From NCBI RefSeq assembly GCF_002368415.1, contig NZ_AP018290.1, positions 2,669,470-2,733,469 of the forward strand: a DNA stretch of 64,000 bases. The letters run 5' to 3'. This document shows positions 26,716-36,470 of the stretch, in pieces; the stretch's first letter is position 1; each line of letters starts with the position of its first letter. The DNA comes from Calothrix sp. NIES-4105 (lineage in GTDB: Bacteria > Cyanobacteriota > Cyanobacteriia > Cyanobacteriales > Nostocaceae). The notes under the pieces are model-generated. The model saw nothing but the letters and a program-made list of their open reading frames with translations. It did no database searches and had not been told where the DNA came from. The position numbers and the translations under genes were made by a program.

Positions 26716-29700
26716 TTAGTGCAATCCGCAAAATGGGTCGCGTTCTTTATCGACTTCGCTTTTTTGTAATTCAAGCGGCGCCTGAAAAACGCATCCTTCT
26801 TGCTTGAGACATTCTTCACTATTAGATTTCCAGTAAGGAACTTCCCCTGTGTGGATTCGCAAAATACCTTTTTCGTCTAGAGTGACGCGATATTGACAAG
26901 GGTAATCTGTTGTGACTTGCGGTTTTTTTAATTCGCCAACTCGAATCCATTTTTTGGCATTAGTTTCACTGTCTTCGTGATAAATATAAAAGGTGTGCTT
27001 ATCACTTCTTGGAAATGAGGGTAAGGGGTCACTAATTAAACCACTTCCTTGCTGCGGTGGGTTATCACCTTCGTAGCGAAAAATTTCTAGAGGTTTGCTG
27101 TTGTTAATGTTTTTAGTGTTGTTAGCTTGAAATACTAAGTAATAACCATTTGCTAGGTCTACGCTTGCTGACTCTAGAACGTTAACTGCAATATCCCCAT
27201 TATTCAGTTCTTGATCTGGGCGCCCGACTGCAATAGTCCATCTTAGTTTACCATCAGTAAATAACGTTGGGATTTCTCGCATACCTGATGCATGGAGAAC
27301 TGCACCTACGTCAATGCTTTCTATATGAGATGGAATTAAGCGATTGGCTTTACCTCGAACTAATAATAAGTTAAGCTGAAGATTCTGGTCGATTTCAAAC
27401 TTAACTTTAATTCGTTCGAGAAACTCGTGTTCTGTCATTTCTAGTTTTTGCCGCAGCTTGTTACCGTCGTAGCTTCCCCAAAGTCGAAACTCGCCATTTT
27501 CAAAATCTTGACGGTGAATAATGTTACTTAATTGTATACCTTGCCACTCAGTGCGTACTTTTGCGACTGTATCGGTTAGAGAAAGTTGATATAATTCTTG
27601 CCCAGCAGTAAATATTGGTAAGCTTTGTTCTGTTTGATTTAAACGTTTAAAGTTGCAGGGCAAGTAGTAAAATAAGTTTTTAACGTCAATTTCTACCTGG
27701 TAGCCACCTTTACTTAATATTTCTTTTGATTCTTCTGGGTTAAATCTGAGTCGTTGCAGCTTTTCAGCGTAACAAGCTCCAGCAGATGTAGCAAGTTTAG
27801 TAAATTCTAAATCAAAAGTAATCCGTTCTGGATTCCAAACAAAATAATCGGACTTACTAAATTCTTGGTAGATTTCCTGTTGAACTATATTAAGGTTACA
27901 AGTTTTGCCAGACAAAATTAACCAATCAACTTTTTCTTTAGGAATATTTTGATTATTATTGGGTGTTCCTAGTCTACTTTCGATTAATCCTTTAGCAATA
28001 CCAATAGCTTCTTTAACAGCCACTATTGCAGCCCGTTCAAATTGTGTACTATCTAAAGTAACGTATAAGTTACTGGGATTTTGAAGTTGTATTTTAATGC
28101 CACTTACAGCTAGCAGTGGGGAAATTTGGGATTCATCTAAAGTAAAAGTCAAAATAGAACCGTCTGTTGATGGTTGCCCTAATTTGAGTTTGGCTCTTTC
28201 TGCTTGTTCCCAAAGAAGATAAAAACTTTGCAAGCGTTGGGGAGTTTGTAACCAACCAGTAGGGATGATTTTCTCTGCGGTATCAAGAGCATCTTTATAC
28301 GCAGGACTGCTTTCGGGGTTTTCTTTGTCCAAAGATTTTAATAAAGAGCCACTTTTGAATTGACCTTGTTCGAGAAAGCGTTCATCCAAGGTATTAAGTA
28401 CATCTTCTAATTGTTCGCTAACTAAATTGCCCGCGACTAATTCTGTCAACAAACGGTCGGCAAGTGCAACCTTAAGCAGTCGGAACACCCGCAGCGTAAT
28501 ATACTCACCACCTAATTGTAAATGACCGGAAGACCCTAAAAGTTTTGGGGTAAGTTTATAATAACGTCCTCCCAGACCTCGTTCTTGTTGATTATCAGAT
28601 ACTGGAGTTTTATCTTCTAAGGTAAGTTCAATCAAAGCTAAATCTGTTGTACCACCACCAATATCTAATATTAAGACGTTTTGCGACCATTTATTCCCGT
28701 TACGGCGACAACGAGTTTTAAATGATTCAATACCAATAGAAAGATTACCACCAAATTCTCGCCACAAAAAGAATATTGCGACAGAAACAGCTTCATCATA
28801 AGCAATTTGCACATCGTCAATGCCTAATTGTTCGACCAGTTCTTTAACTTGCTTGCGAACAATAGGCGGCGCCACGGTAGGATAAGTTACAACAGCAGTG
28901 CGAAATTCACCATCCGAGAATTTACGTCTTCCTCGGTTGCGGTCTTTTTCCGTAAGTTCTTTTAAATGTGCCCAAGCTAGTTGCATCATTTGCTGGGCAG
29001 TTACTGCTTGCTCTGCTCCATTTAAACTCACGCTAAAATTACGTTCTTGCCCGAAGTAGCGCTTGGGTGAGTGGTGAAACCTGCTAATAATTTCTGCTCC
29101 GGCAGTTGTACTTTGGGCAATAGCTTTGTTTCTATTTTCTTTTGCCTCCTCTCCCATAATTACTTTTGCAGGAGATAAACCAATAATTTCTAATTCGCTG
29201 GAAATTTCTGTCGCTCGTCGATCAAAGTCGAGAATAACCGGGATAAGATTTTGTGACTCTAAAGTAGGTACACGGAAAACTTCATGATAAATTTCATAAA
29301 GTTTTTTGCTCACAGCACGGCGAAAGTTTTCGCTAATTCCTAAACAAAGTTCGATTTGCTTAATTGCTTCTAAAAATCGCTCGCTTTTGCTACTGCTAAT
29401 TACAGAACTTAACTGACTGGGTTCGATTTCTAAGTTTTTACTAATTTCAGCAATAAATTTTTGCCATTCTAAAACATTTACATCTAGCTCATCTTGAGAG
29501 ACTTCTAAACTAAGCCATTCTGACAAACGTTTGCGTAACCGAACTTCTTGTTCTTGAGGTAGAATTTCTGAAATAGGCACTTCGCGCGGGTCGAAGAGCG
29601 TAACAGTAGAATTAGAGGTGCCAAAGTCAATAGCTAACCAACCAGGAAATCTTTTGTCGCTATCGCTATTATCTTGGTTAGGCATAGTATTTACAAGTGT

Positions 29701-30144
29701 GGTTTGCTCTTGCGCGCTTAATTCTGGTTGGGATGCTACATCTTGATACTGTTCGTTTGTAAACCATAAATAACAAGAAGCGGCCATATATTTACGTGCA
29801 GATTTTAAAGGATTTCCCACCGAATCAGAATCAAAATACTCAACAACTACCCGTAAAGTACAATTTGCTGGTTCTACTAAAGGTTTATCAAGTTCGCAAG
29901 AGTTTTGTTTTAATTGTCCCAAAGCTGAAAGTTTAATTGGTGTCTCAGTGACAAAATCCTTATAGGCGCCTTGAATTTGTGCCGCTAATTCTTTGGGTAT
30001 TCCTGTAACAGAACAGGTAATACGGCTAAGGTGAGGGATATTATCAACAGGATTAAGTTGAATCGTAGGAAGAACTAAGCTTAGATTATCGTTTTCAGTG
30101 GTATGGAGTTGGAACCGAGGTGTAAGTATTATTTCTAGAGGCAT
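26716..30144 (-). CDS. Hsp70/actin-fold ATPase, SrfB-like
   Basis: A 1142-residue protein. An N-terminal domain of about 165 residues precedes an Hsp70/actin ATPase core: phosphate-1 motif W-L-A-I-D-F-G-T-S-N-S-T near residue 170, phosphate-2 motif L-I-L-D-I-G-G-G-T-T-D-L-A-L near 490, and an adenosine-type motif V-D-W-L-I-L-S-G-K-T near 740. Inserts make it much longer than DnaK and no canonical substrate-binding domain is evident. Size and motifs recall virulence factor SrfB. ATP-driven remodelling in the cytoplasm is the inferred role. It lies 66 bases downstream of the dynamin-like gene in the same operon. ATG at 30144. Confidence 0.82.
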   Translation of the reverse strand: MPLEIILTPRFQLHTTENDNLSLVLPTIQLNPVDNIPHLSRITCSVTGIPKELAAQIQGAYKDFVTETPIKLSALGQLKQNSCELDKPLVEPANCTLRVVVEYFDSDSVGNPLKSARKYMAASCYLWFTNEQYQDVASQPELSAQEQTTLVNTMPNQDNSDSDKRFPGWLAIDFGTSNSTVTLFDPREVPISEILPQEQEVRLRKRLSEWLSLEVSQDELDVNVLEWQKFIAEISKNLEIEPSQLSSVISSSKSERFLEAIKQIELCLGISENFRRAVSKKLYEIYHEVFRVPTLESQNLIPVILDFDRRATEISSELEIIGLSPAKVIMGEEAKENRNKAIAQSTTAGAEIISRFHHSPKRYFGQERNFSVSLNGAEQAVTAQQMMQLAWAHLKELTEKDRNRGRRKFSDGEFRTAVVTYPTVAPPIVRKQVKELVEQLGIDDVQIAYDEAVSVAIFFLWREFGGNLSIGIESFKTRCRRNGNKWSQNVLILDIGGGTTDLALIELTLEDKTPVSDNQQERGLGGRYYKLTPKLLGSSGHLQLGGEYITLRVFRLLKVALADRLLTELVAGNLVSEQLEDVLNTLDERFLEQGQFKSGSLLKSLDKENPESSPAYKDALDTAEKIIPTGWLQTPQRLQSFYLLWEQAERAKLKLGQPSTDGSILTFTLDESQISPLLAVSGIKIQLQNPSNLYVTLDSTQFERAAIVAVKEAIGIAKGLIESRLGTPNNNQNIPKEKVDWLILSGKTCNLNIVQQEIYQEFSKSDYFVWNPERITFDLEFTKLATSAGACYAEKLQRLRFNPEESKEILSKGGYQVEIDVKNLFYYLPCNFKRLNQTEQSLPIFTAGQELYQLSLTDTVAKVRTEWQGIQLSNIIHRQDFENGEFRLWGSYDGNKLRQKLEMTEHEFLERIKVKFEIDQNLQLNLLLVRGKANRLIPSHIESIDVGAVLHASGMREIPTLFTDGKLRWTIAVGRPDQELNNGDIAVNVLESASVDLANGYYLVFQANNTKNINNSKPLEIFRYEGDNPPQQGSGLISDPLPSFPRSDKHTFYIYHEDSETNAKKWIRVGELKKPQVTTDYPCQYRVTLDEKGILRIHTGEVPYWKSNSEECLKQEGCVFQAPLELQKSEVDKERDPFCGLH

Positions 30145-30146
30145 TG

Positions 30147-30203
30147 TAGTTAGGAGTTAGGAGTTAGGAGTTAGAAATGTAGAGACGCGATATATCGCGT
30201 CTC
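30147..30203. repeat. AGTTAGG tandem repeats plus GAGACGCGATATATCGCGTCTC palindrome
   Basis: Four AGTTAGG heptamers (30148-30175) are followed by a perfect 22-base palindrome at 30182-30203 of the GTAGAGACGCGAT family, also seen at 35957 and 36722. It sits in the 66-base gap between the GTPase stop and the Hsp70-like start. Confidence 0.75.
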
Positions 30204-30210
30204 CATAGGG

Positions 30211-32748
30211 TTAGGCAATTTCTGAGAGAATTTTTAACCAGTTGGGGATAGCGGCTTCCTGTGGAGACTCTTTATCAGCTAGGTACCTTAGCAACGCTTC
30301 TTTTTTTGAGATGTTTTGTAAAGTCGGGACAATTTCACCCAAAACACCCAATAACTCTTTATTAACTCGCTGGTTGACTTCGCTAACATACTGCACAAGG
30401 TGTAAACTGGCGCCTGCTGTAATTTCGTCTCGCAGTCTTAGTACTAGCATTTGCTGGTTAGCTGGTGTACTTTTAATTTGATTTGGTTTGAGTGACCAGT
30501 AAAAAATTGTACCAGTATTATGTTTTTCGTCTGGACTTGCTAAGGGAAATATTGTTTTAGGTACGAGACGTTCGTCTATACTATCAATTTCTGCAATAAT
30601 AGCTTCTAGCCATAACTTGGGGTCGCATCCAATAGTTAGCCTAAAAAATAATTCCGCTGCTTCGGCACCAAACTTTGCTTCTATATCTTGTTCTAATTCG
30701 TCTTTTTGTTCTAAGCTGAGAATTGTTTGAAGTTGCTCGCGTTGCGGAGCTATTTCATAAGATAATTGATTTAACAAATCTATAACTGCTTGACGAATAC
30801 GCTCTCTTGCAAAGTCTTCTAATTCTTGAACAGTTTTTTCAAATGTAGGATAAAAGTCCTCGCTTTTGCTGGGGATGGAACTAGTCGCTTTATTTCCACG
30901 TTCAAATAATTTACCTGCTACACCTTTAGATTCTGTAACTGTAATTATGCCATTATTGGCTTTATTGAACAGCAAAGTCCATTCGTTCCAGTTGAGTACC
31001 TTAAAAATTAGCTCTTCTTTGACTGCTTCTGCAACAGATATACCCGCGCGATTTTTAAGTGGTTCTTTGCCTAAATTTCTTTGGAAATTTCTATAAACTT
31101 TATCTAAGGTTTGAATTGTTGAACGTAAATCATTTAAAGCTTGACTCTCTTTTACAGGTATCCCTTGTTCCTCAATTTTGGCTAGTTCAGCTTTGAGTTC
31201 CTGCTGTTGCTTACATAAAACTTGGTAAGCTCTATTAGTATCTTCGTACAATTGTCTTTGACCGTGAGTGGAAGCGTGAGTTTGAATTAATTCTCGTAGT
31301 CTACCAATACCACCATCAGTAGCAAAGTAACCAAGTTGCTTGCCAAGGGTACTGCGTGGGTCGGAAGTTTGTAAATTTTGGCTCAACTTTCCCCATTTAT
31401 CACGCATCCGCTTGGATAAATCTAAAAATCCTGGATAATCTAAATTAGCCAAAAAATCTGGAGAAGCAACTGCTACGTTACTCGAACGCTTCGCTAGGTC
31501 TGCTATACCCATTAATTGGTCTAAAAAAATAATTCGCTCTTTATGAGTTGTAAATGCAGATGCTTGGTCAATGGTTGTTCTCAAAACATTTAATTTTTGC
31601 AAAACATCTGTTTCTAATAAAGATTGTGTTTCACTATTAATTAATCTATCAAGTTCTCTCTCGCCTCCCTCACTTTCTAAAGGTAGTTGATTAAATCGAC
31701 CAATCCCCACTAATATTAAATCCTTAAGGTCTTGTCCCGGACGCTCCTGCTGCATCATTGTAAATATTTCGTTCGCGCGGTCGCTTCCGGTAGATTTGCC
31801 ATTTAGCAGCAACAGCACAGTCTGTACATCTTTTAATTCTTTCAAAGACAAATATCTATCACGCACTCCTGAATTAGCGGCGCCTAAACCAGGAAAATCT
31901 AGTAAGATAAATTGGCTAAGACCTCGGTAATCAGAAATATCCCAAATATCTTTGGATATTTTGACCTGAATATCCACTCGCTTAATTAGAGGGAAAGTGT
32001 TTTGCATCAAACGTGCGGGAAGCGTCTGAGGCGCATTTGGTAAGGATATTGGAGCTTTGGGAAGTTCCTGAAAACTGAAATTTTGAATTGCCATTGGCAT
32101 TTCAGGTAACTTTAACCCTTCGTGCGCTGTGTCGCCATTAATTAAGTAGCTACGACCGCACATCGCATTCCCATACGCGGTATAAGCTTGAACAAAAATA
32201 ACTAACTCCCGTAACAAATAACGCAACTCTAAATTTTTACTGCCATTCCATAATTCTTCACACCAATGCAAAATATTATCTGAATTTAGCGTAGCTTGGG
32301 GCGCCTTTGTAAGTCCTACTGCCTTCGCGCGTCGATGAGCTTCCGCTAGCATAAATTGTAGGCACTCATTGACTTCATCCTCAGTCAGATAATTTACCGT
32401 ATAGTCATCAACTTGTGTTGTTTGAAAGCCTGCTTGGGGAATTAAATGGATAGCAGTAACATTACCCGTAGTAGGGTTTTCACTGACTGGTAAAGAATCA
32501 GCGTATCCAATCAAACAACCCAATAGTAAAGTTTTACCACTACTGAATTCTCCCATTACACCAATTTTGACAGGTGATGTCGCAAGCTCAACAGTTCTCT
32601 GGGCAGCTTTGCGAAGTTTAACAACACATCCATCTAGACTTCCAGGAACCCAGTCTCCTTGCACATGCAGGTTTGGGGGTACTAACTCTAATTGCTTAAG
32701 CAAAAATTCACATTTTTCTTTATAATCTCTCAATTTGTCCAGTTCCAT
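30211..32748 (-). CDS. Dynamin-like large GTPase
   Basis: An 845-residue protein with a dynamin-type G domain: G1 is G-E-F-S-S-G-K-T near residue 66, G2 is probably the Thr in N-P-T-T-G-N near residue 92, and G3 is L-L-D-F-P-G-L-G near residue 283. The usual T/N-K-x-D G4 motif is not clear; the equivalent strand reads L-V-G-I-G-R-F-N-Q-L. A helical stalk-like part follows (coiled coil about residues 495-550). No transmembrane hairpin is evident. Bacterial relatives remodel membranes or respond to stress and phage. It is first gene of the three-gene operon. ATG at 32748. Confidence 0.85.
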   Translation of the reverse strand: MELDKLRDYKEKCEFLLKQLELVPPNLHVQGDWVPGSLDGCVVKLRKAAQRTVELATSPVKIGVMGEFSSGKTLLLGCLIGYADSLPVSENPTTGNVTAIHLIPQAGFQTTQVDDYTVNYLTEDEVNECLQFMLAEAHRRAKAVGLTKAPQATLNSDNILHWCEELWNGSKNLELRYLLRELVIFVQAYTAYGNAMCGRSYLINGDTAHEGLKLPEMPMAIQNFSFQELPKAPISLPNAPQTLPARLMQNTFPLIKRVDIQVKISKDIWDISDYRGLSQFILLDFPGLGAANSGVRDRYLSLKELKDVQTVLLLLNGKSTGSDRANEIFTMMQQERPGQDLKDLILVGIGRFNQLPLESEGGERELDRLINSETQSLLETDVLQKLNVLRTTIDQASAFTTHKERIIFLDQLMGIADLAKRSSNVAVASPDFLANLDYPGFLDLSKRMRDKWGKLSQNLQTSDPRSTLGKQLGYFATDGGIGRLRELIQTHASTHGQRQLYEDTNRAYQVLCKQQQELKAELAKIEEQGIPVKESQALNDLRSTIQTLDKVYRNFQRNLGKEPLKNRAGISVAEAVKEELIFKVLNWNEWTLLFNKANNGIITVTESKGVAGKLFERGNKATSSIPSKSEDFYPTFEKTVQELEDFARERIRQAVIDLLNQLSYEIAPQREQLQTILSLEQKDELEQDIEAKFGAEAAELFFRLTIGCDPKLWLEAIIAEIDSIDERLVPKTIFPLASPDEKHNTGTIFYWSLKPNQIKSTPANQQMLVLRLRDEITAGASLHLVQYVSEVNQRVNKELLGVLGEIVPTLQNISKKEALLRYLADKESPQEAAIPNWLKILSEIA

Positions 32749-32948
32749 AAGAATTAGTATTTATTAGGACAGTTAACTATTACAGATATAATCAGTTACT
32801 ACTATAGATGTTTCGGAGAATACAATAATTTCCCTCAAATCACTTGCAATAATTATTACTCATATTTTGTTTTTAGGTTAACAGAAACCACAAAATAGTA
32901 AGGTGGGCTTCAGCCCGCCAAACATATAGAGCTTATCAATGAGTTTAC

Positions 32949-35201
32949 TTATGCGGTTGCTCGTTGTGTAGCGATAGCCTTGACTAATTCTTCAGGTTCA
33001 ACGGGTTTTGACACATGCCTTTGAAATCCTGCTTCTAGGGCTTGTTGCTGATCGTACTGTGCGGCATAGGCAGTTAGGGCAATTGCTGGAATTAACCCTC
33101 CTTGAGACGGCGCCAATTTCCTGATTTGTCGCATTAGCATATAACCATCCATATCAGGCATCCCAATATCACTAATTAAAAAGTCTGGTTGGAAACGTGA
33201 GAGCATTATCAATGCTTCAGCGGCAGATGCTGCAACGCTGACCTTTGCTCCATAGTTTTCCAAAATAGTAAGTAACAAATTTCGCATGTCTGCTTCATCA
33301 TCAACAATGAGAATTTGTAGTTGGCTGAAATCAAAAGCGTCAACGGGGGGTACATTGTCCTGACCTGTTTTCTCAGCAACAGTTGCTAATGGTAATCTAA
33401 CCGTAAACGTGGCGCCTAAATCCTCACCAGGACTCTCTGCATCAATAGTTCCTCCATGCAATTCGACCAAGTGACGAACGATTGCTAACCCTAACCCTAG
33501 CCCGCCAAACTTCCTAGTTATTGTTGCATCTGCCTGCCGAAAACGCTCAAATACGTGCGGTAAAAAGTCAGGATGAATGCCTTTGCCCGTGTCGCTAACT
33601 TTGATTTCAGCCTGCGAGTCAATGTACCGCAACTCAATTTTGACCCCTCCACCTGATGGAGTGAATTTTACAGCGTTGGTAAGTAAATTCCAGATCACTT
33701 GCTGTAGCCGACCAGAATTACCCAAAACTTGACCAACATTTAAATCAAACACAGTTTCAATTTGAATTGATTTAGCTTGGGCTGCTAGTTGCACAGTTTC
33801 AATCGCAGCTTCAATGGTCGGCTCCAAATTGATAGGAGCAACATTGAGACTGAGCTTTCCTTGCAAAATGCGCGACACATCTAAAAGGTCTTCAATTAGT
33901 TGGGTTTGAAGTTTCGCGTTGCGCTCAATTGTTTCCAAAGCATAATCTGTTTTTGCTGCATCTAATTTTCCACTGCGAAGCAATTTCGACCAACCTAAAA
34001 TCGGATTGAGCGGCGTTCGCAACTCATGAGACAATACCGCTAAGAATTCATCTTTGAGTCGGTTGGCTTCTTCGGCTTTTAGACGCGCGGTTTGCTCTTG
34101 AACTTGCTGCTGCATCAATTGGGATAATTCAGCTGTTCGTTGTTCAACTAAGCGTTCTAACTCATGCTGCACTTGTTGCCGTGCTGCTTCTGTTTGCTGT
34201 CGCTCGAGTTCAGTCGCAATGCGTAGGGCAAAAATTGTCAATAGAGATTCTGCAAGTTGAACATTTGTCAAAGCGTTGCCATCCATCACGCCCAGTAAAC
34301 CCAGAGGTACACCTGTAGAGTCATAAAACGGAACCGCTATGTAACTTTCTACGCCCAGAGGTTCTAAAAGAGGCGCCTTCGGAAACTTTGCTTGAACTCG
34401 ATGGGGATAACAGCACAATTTTCGTTTCTGGAGTACTTCCCGGCAAGGGGTATCACTGAGTAGGTATTCAAAATTATCAATAATCTGTCCCTTGGCGCAG
34501 ACAGCGACTGTTCTGATTGTTTCCTGATTATTTCCTTCTACCAAACCGATATACACATAATCAACTCCCAACACTTTAGGCAAATGCTGCACCAAAGCAG
34601 AAAAAAAAGCTTCACCCATCGCAGCAGAAACACCTTGAGTAACTTCTAGCAACGCTGCATCGATTTGAGCAACTTTACGAGCAGCCAACCGCAGTTCCAA
34701 CTCATCCATCACCATTGCAGCAAGATCAGTCAGCACAGCTTTTTGATCATTACTCAAAGCATCACGCGGTTTCGTATCTAACAAACAAAGAGTGCCCAAG
34801 TTGAAACCATCTTGGGTTAATAAAGGGGCGCCTGCATAGAACCGCAGACCAGGGTCACTTAGTACAAAGGGATTACAGGCTAGTCGATTATCTTGTCTAG
34901 TATCGGGAATGACTAAAACTTCATTACTTAACAGCGCAAAACTGCAAATAGTTGTGTCTCGCCGCACCTCGCGCATCTCAAAGCCATAGGCAGATTTAAA
35001 CCAACCTCTCGATTCATCAACCAGAGAAACCAGGGTAATTGGCATATTAAACAAACGCGCGGCCAAGGAAGTGATACGGTCAAAAGCAACTTCCGGTGGA
35101 GTGTCAAGAATATTGTATCGTCGCAATGCCTCCAAGCGTTCTGGCTCATTTGCTGGTAAAGGGGCAGTTGTCGCAATCGGTTTAGAGGAAGTGTCAGTCA
35201 T
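32949..35201 (-). CDS. GAF-GAF hybrid sensor histidine kinase with receiver domain
   Basis: About 750 residues from ATG 35201; an in-frame TTG at 35222 is less likely. Order: GAF domain (about 20-165, N-I-L-D-T-P-P-E near its start), a second GAF (about 185-335), a coiled coil (340-385), HisKA with phospho-His in L-S-H-E-L-R-T-P (about 390), HATPase with N-box N-L-L-T-N-A-V-K-F-T and G-L-G-L-G-L-A-I, and a C-terminal receiver (V-D-D-E near 635, phospho-Asp in L-I-S-D-I-G-M-P near 685). It is a soluble phosphorelay sensor; the ligand is unknown. GAF cysteines for bilins are not in the usual context, so a phytochrome role is unlikely. Confidence 0.92.
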   Translation of the reverse strand: MTDTSSKPIATTAPLPANEPERLEALRRYNILDTPPEVAFDRITSLAARLFNMPITLVSLVDESRGWFKSAYGFEMREVRRDTTICSFALLSNEVLVIPDTRQDNRLACNPFVLSDPGLRFYAGAPLLTQDGFNLGTLCLLDTKPRDALSNDQKAVLTDLAAMVMDELELRLAARKVAQIDAALLEVTQGVSAAMGEAFFSALVQHLPKVLGVDYVYIGLVEGNNQETIRTVAVCAKGQIIDNFEYLLSDTPCREVLQKRKLCCYPHRVQAKFPKAPLLEPLGVESYIAVPFYDSTGVPLGLLGVMDGNALTNVQLAESLLTIFALRIATELERQQTEAARQQVQHELERLVEQRTAELSQLMQQQVQEQTARLKAEEANRLKDEFLAVLSHELRTPLNPILGWSKLLRSGKLDAAKTDYALETIERNAKLQTQLIEDLLDVSRILQGKLSLNVAPINLEPTIEAAIETVQLAAQAKSIQIETVFDLNVGQVLGNSGRLQQVIWNLLTNAVKFTPSGGGVKIELRYIDSQAEIKVSDTGKGIHPDFLPHVFERFRQADATITRKFGGLGLGLAIVRHLVELHGGTIDAESPGEDLGATFTVRLPLATVAEKTGQDNVPPVDAFDFSQLQILIVDDEADMRNLLLTILENYGAKVSVAASAAEALIMLSRFQPDFLISDIGMPDMDGYMLMRQIRKLAPSQGGLIPAIALTAYAAQYDQQQALEAGFQRHVSKPVEPEELVKAIATQRATA

Positions 35202-35440
35202 TGTGTTTAAATTACTAGGCAAATAGAGAGCTAGAAACGTAACGGGGATACTGCTTTATTTAATGATGCCGCCTAAATTAGCTTAAAACACTTAGAAGCT
35301 CTAGACCATACTGCTGACGGAAGGGTATTGCCTTTCAAATAGATTATATAGTAAAAAAGTTCTATAAATTAGAATGTTATTCCAACTATGGCGCCTTTTC
35401 ACGCAAATGAAAAATTTACTATATCTAGACAGCGGATCTA

Positions 35441-35624
35441 TTAATTCAAATCTCCAGTACTATATTTGAAAAAATATAAGCCAGGTTTTTTTGGATTATT
35501 AATTTGTCTTAATCCATACTCTAATGCCTGCCATTCCCATTCTGGAATACTAAGAAATACACGTTTTATATGTTGAGAATTGCCTGTAACACAATTGATA
35601 ACTAAACCTAATTTAACAATGCGT
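35441..35624 (-). pseudogene. Possible gene remnant without start codon
   Basis: A minus-strand frame is open from about 35624 to TAA 35441 and reads like protein (S-I-P-E-W-E-W-Q-A-L-E-Y-G-L-R-Q-I) but has no ATG, GTG or TTG at its 5' end in a suitable place. I do not recognise it. It may be the 3' part of a gene truncated by the deletion seen in the neighbouring toxin-antitoxin locus. The rest of 35202-35440 is AT-rich leader of the kinase gene. Confidence 0.3.
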
Positions 35625-35679
35625 CATACTCATCATGAGTTCCTATCCAAAACCAGTAATAATCATCTCCTTTCTTCAA
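35608..35679 (-). pseudogene. C-terminal tail of a toxin, joined to antitoxin gene
   Basis: In the frame shifted relative to the antitoxin gene that it overlaps, 35679-35608 encodes L-K-K-G-D-D-Y-Y-W-F-W-I-G-T-H-D-E-Y-D and stops. This G-D-D-x-Y-W-F-W-I-G-T-H-x-E-Y-D ending is what I recall at the C-terminus of a cyanobacterial RelE-like toxin partner of such antitoxins. The rest of the toxin is gone, so an internal deletion fused antitoxin and toxin ends. Confidence 0.55.
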
Positions 35680-35875
35680 TATCTCGCACCCTATTTGCTG
35701 TAATATCAGCTTCGGCTTTTGCAATTAGTTTATCTAATTTACCCGATGCCAAGTCAGTTTCAATTTGTTTATCCCACATTTGTTCTAAATAATTTTCTAG
35801 CCAAGAAGCTAGCTGACGAACATCATTTTCTGGTAGTTGCTTGATAGCAGCCTCAATTTCTGGCAAAGTACCCAT
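35663..35875 (-). CDS. Antitoxin-like protein of a collapsed toxin-antitoxin pair
   Basis: A 70-residue protein starting at ATG 35875 (M-G-T-L-P-E-I-E-A-A-I-K-Q-L-P, then V-R-Q-L-A-S-W-L-E and A-K-A-E-A-D-I). This type of small acidic helical protein is widespread in cyanobacteria as a type II antitoxin. The last residues (I-E-E-R-R) come from the junction with the toxin remnant, so the true C-terminus is probably missing. It may still be expressed but has no toxin to neutralise here. Confidence 0.65.
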   Translation of the reverse strand: MGTLPEIEAAIKQLPENDVRQLASWLENYLEQMWDKQIETDLASGKLDKLIAKAEADITANRVRDIEERR

Positions 35876-35956
35876 ATAGTCGTCAATACCTTAATACTTT
35901 TCTTATTTTATCGCGTAATATCGCATTCCTATATGAGTTGTAAAAATTATATACCC

Positions 35957-35982
35957 GTAGAGACGCGATTGAAAGTCTCTAC
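35957..35982. repeat. GTAGAGACGCGATT..AGTCTCTAC palindrome
   Basis: A dispersed palindrome, related to those at 30182 and 36722. The remaining interval 35876-36163 shows no gene. Confidence 0.65.
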
Positions 35983-36163
35983 AACATGTGTAAACCGGAG
36001 GTTTAAGAGCAGGGATTTTACAAATGATGCGCGGACTGCTATAGAATTGACATTATTGGTCGCTTCAATTTTCAGTGAAAGACTTAACACAATATTAGAT
36101 GTACGGCAATAACCCGGACAAATTGGGTTATAATCAAATTAACCCATATGTTAGAGGCGAAAC

Positions 36164-36470
36164 ATGACTGTAGTCACAGGCTCTAATGAAAAACCGGAGC
36201 GTTCAAAAACTGAACGCTCAGAAGCTCGTCTTAGTAAAGAGCAAAAAGAATTGTTTCAGCGCGCGGCTGATATTTTAGGACTAACGAAGAGCAGATTTCG
36301 TGATTAGCAGCCTTCAAACTGCAGCAAAACAAGCTATTCAAGAACACGAAATTATGATTTTGAGCCGACGTGACCAAGAAGTTTTTGTGGAAGCACTCCT
36401 TAATCCGCCTGTCAAGAGCGCGAAATTACGATCTGCTGCTCAATCATATAAACAAAAAATGGGTGCATAA
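36164..36470 (+). pseudogene. Frameshifted TacA/DUF1778-type antitoxin
   Basis: ATG 36164 starts a ribbon-helix-helix antitoxin of the DUF1778 family: R-L-S-K-E-Q-K-E-L-F-Q-R-A-A-D. Near 36285 one extra base shifts the frame, giving an early TAG at 36305. In the next frame the family continues as D-F-V-I-S-S-L-Q-T-A-A, then E-H-E-I-M-I-L-S-R-R-D and F-V-E-A-L-L-N-P-P, ending at TAA 36470. Such antitoxins pair with a GNAT acetyltransferase toxin directly downstream. None follows here, but a GNAT toxin remnant of the matching kind lies on the same strand at 55060-55367. Confidence 0.8.
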
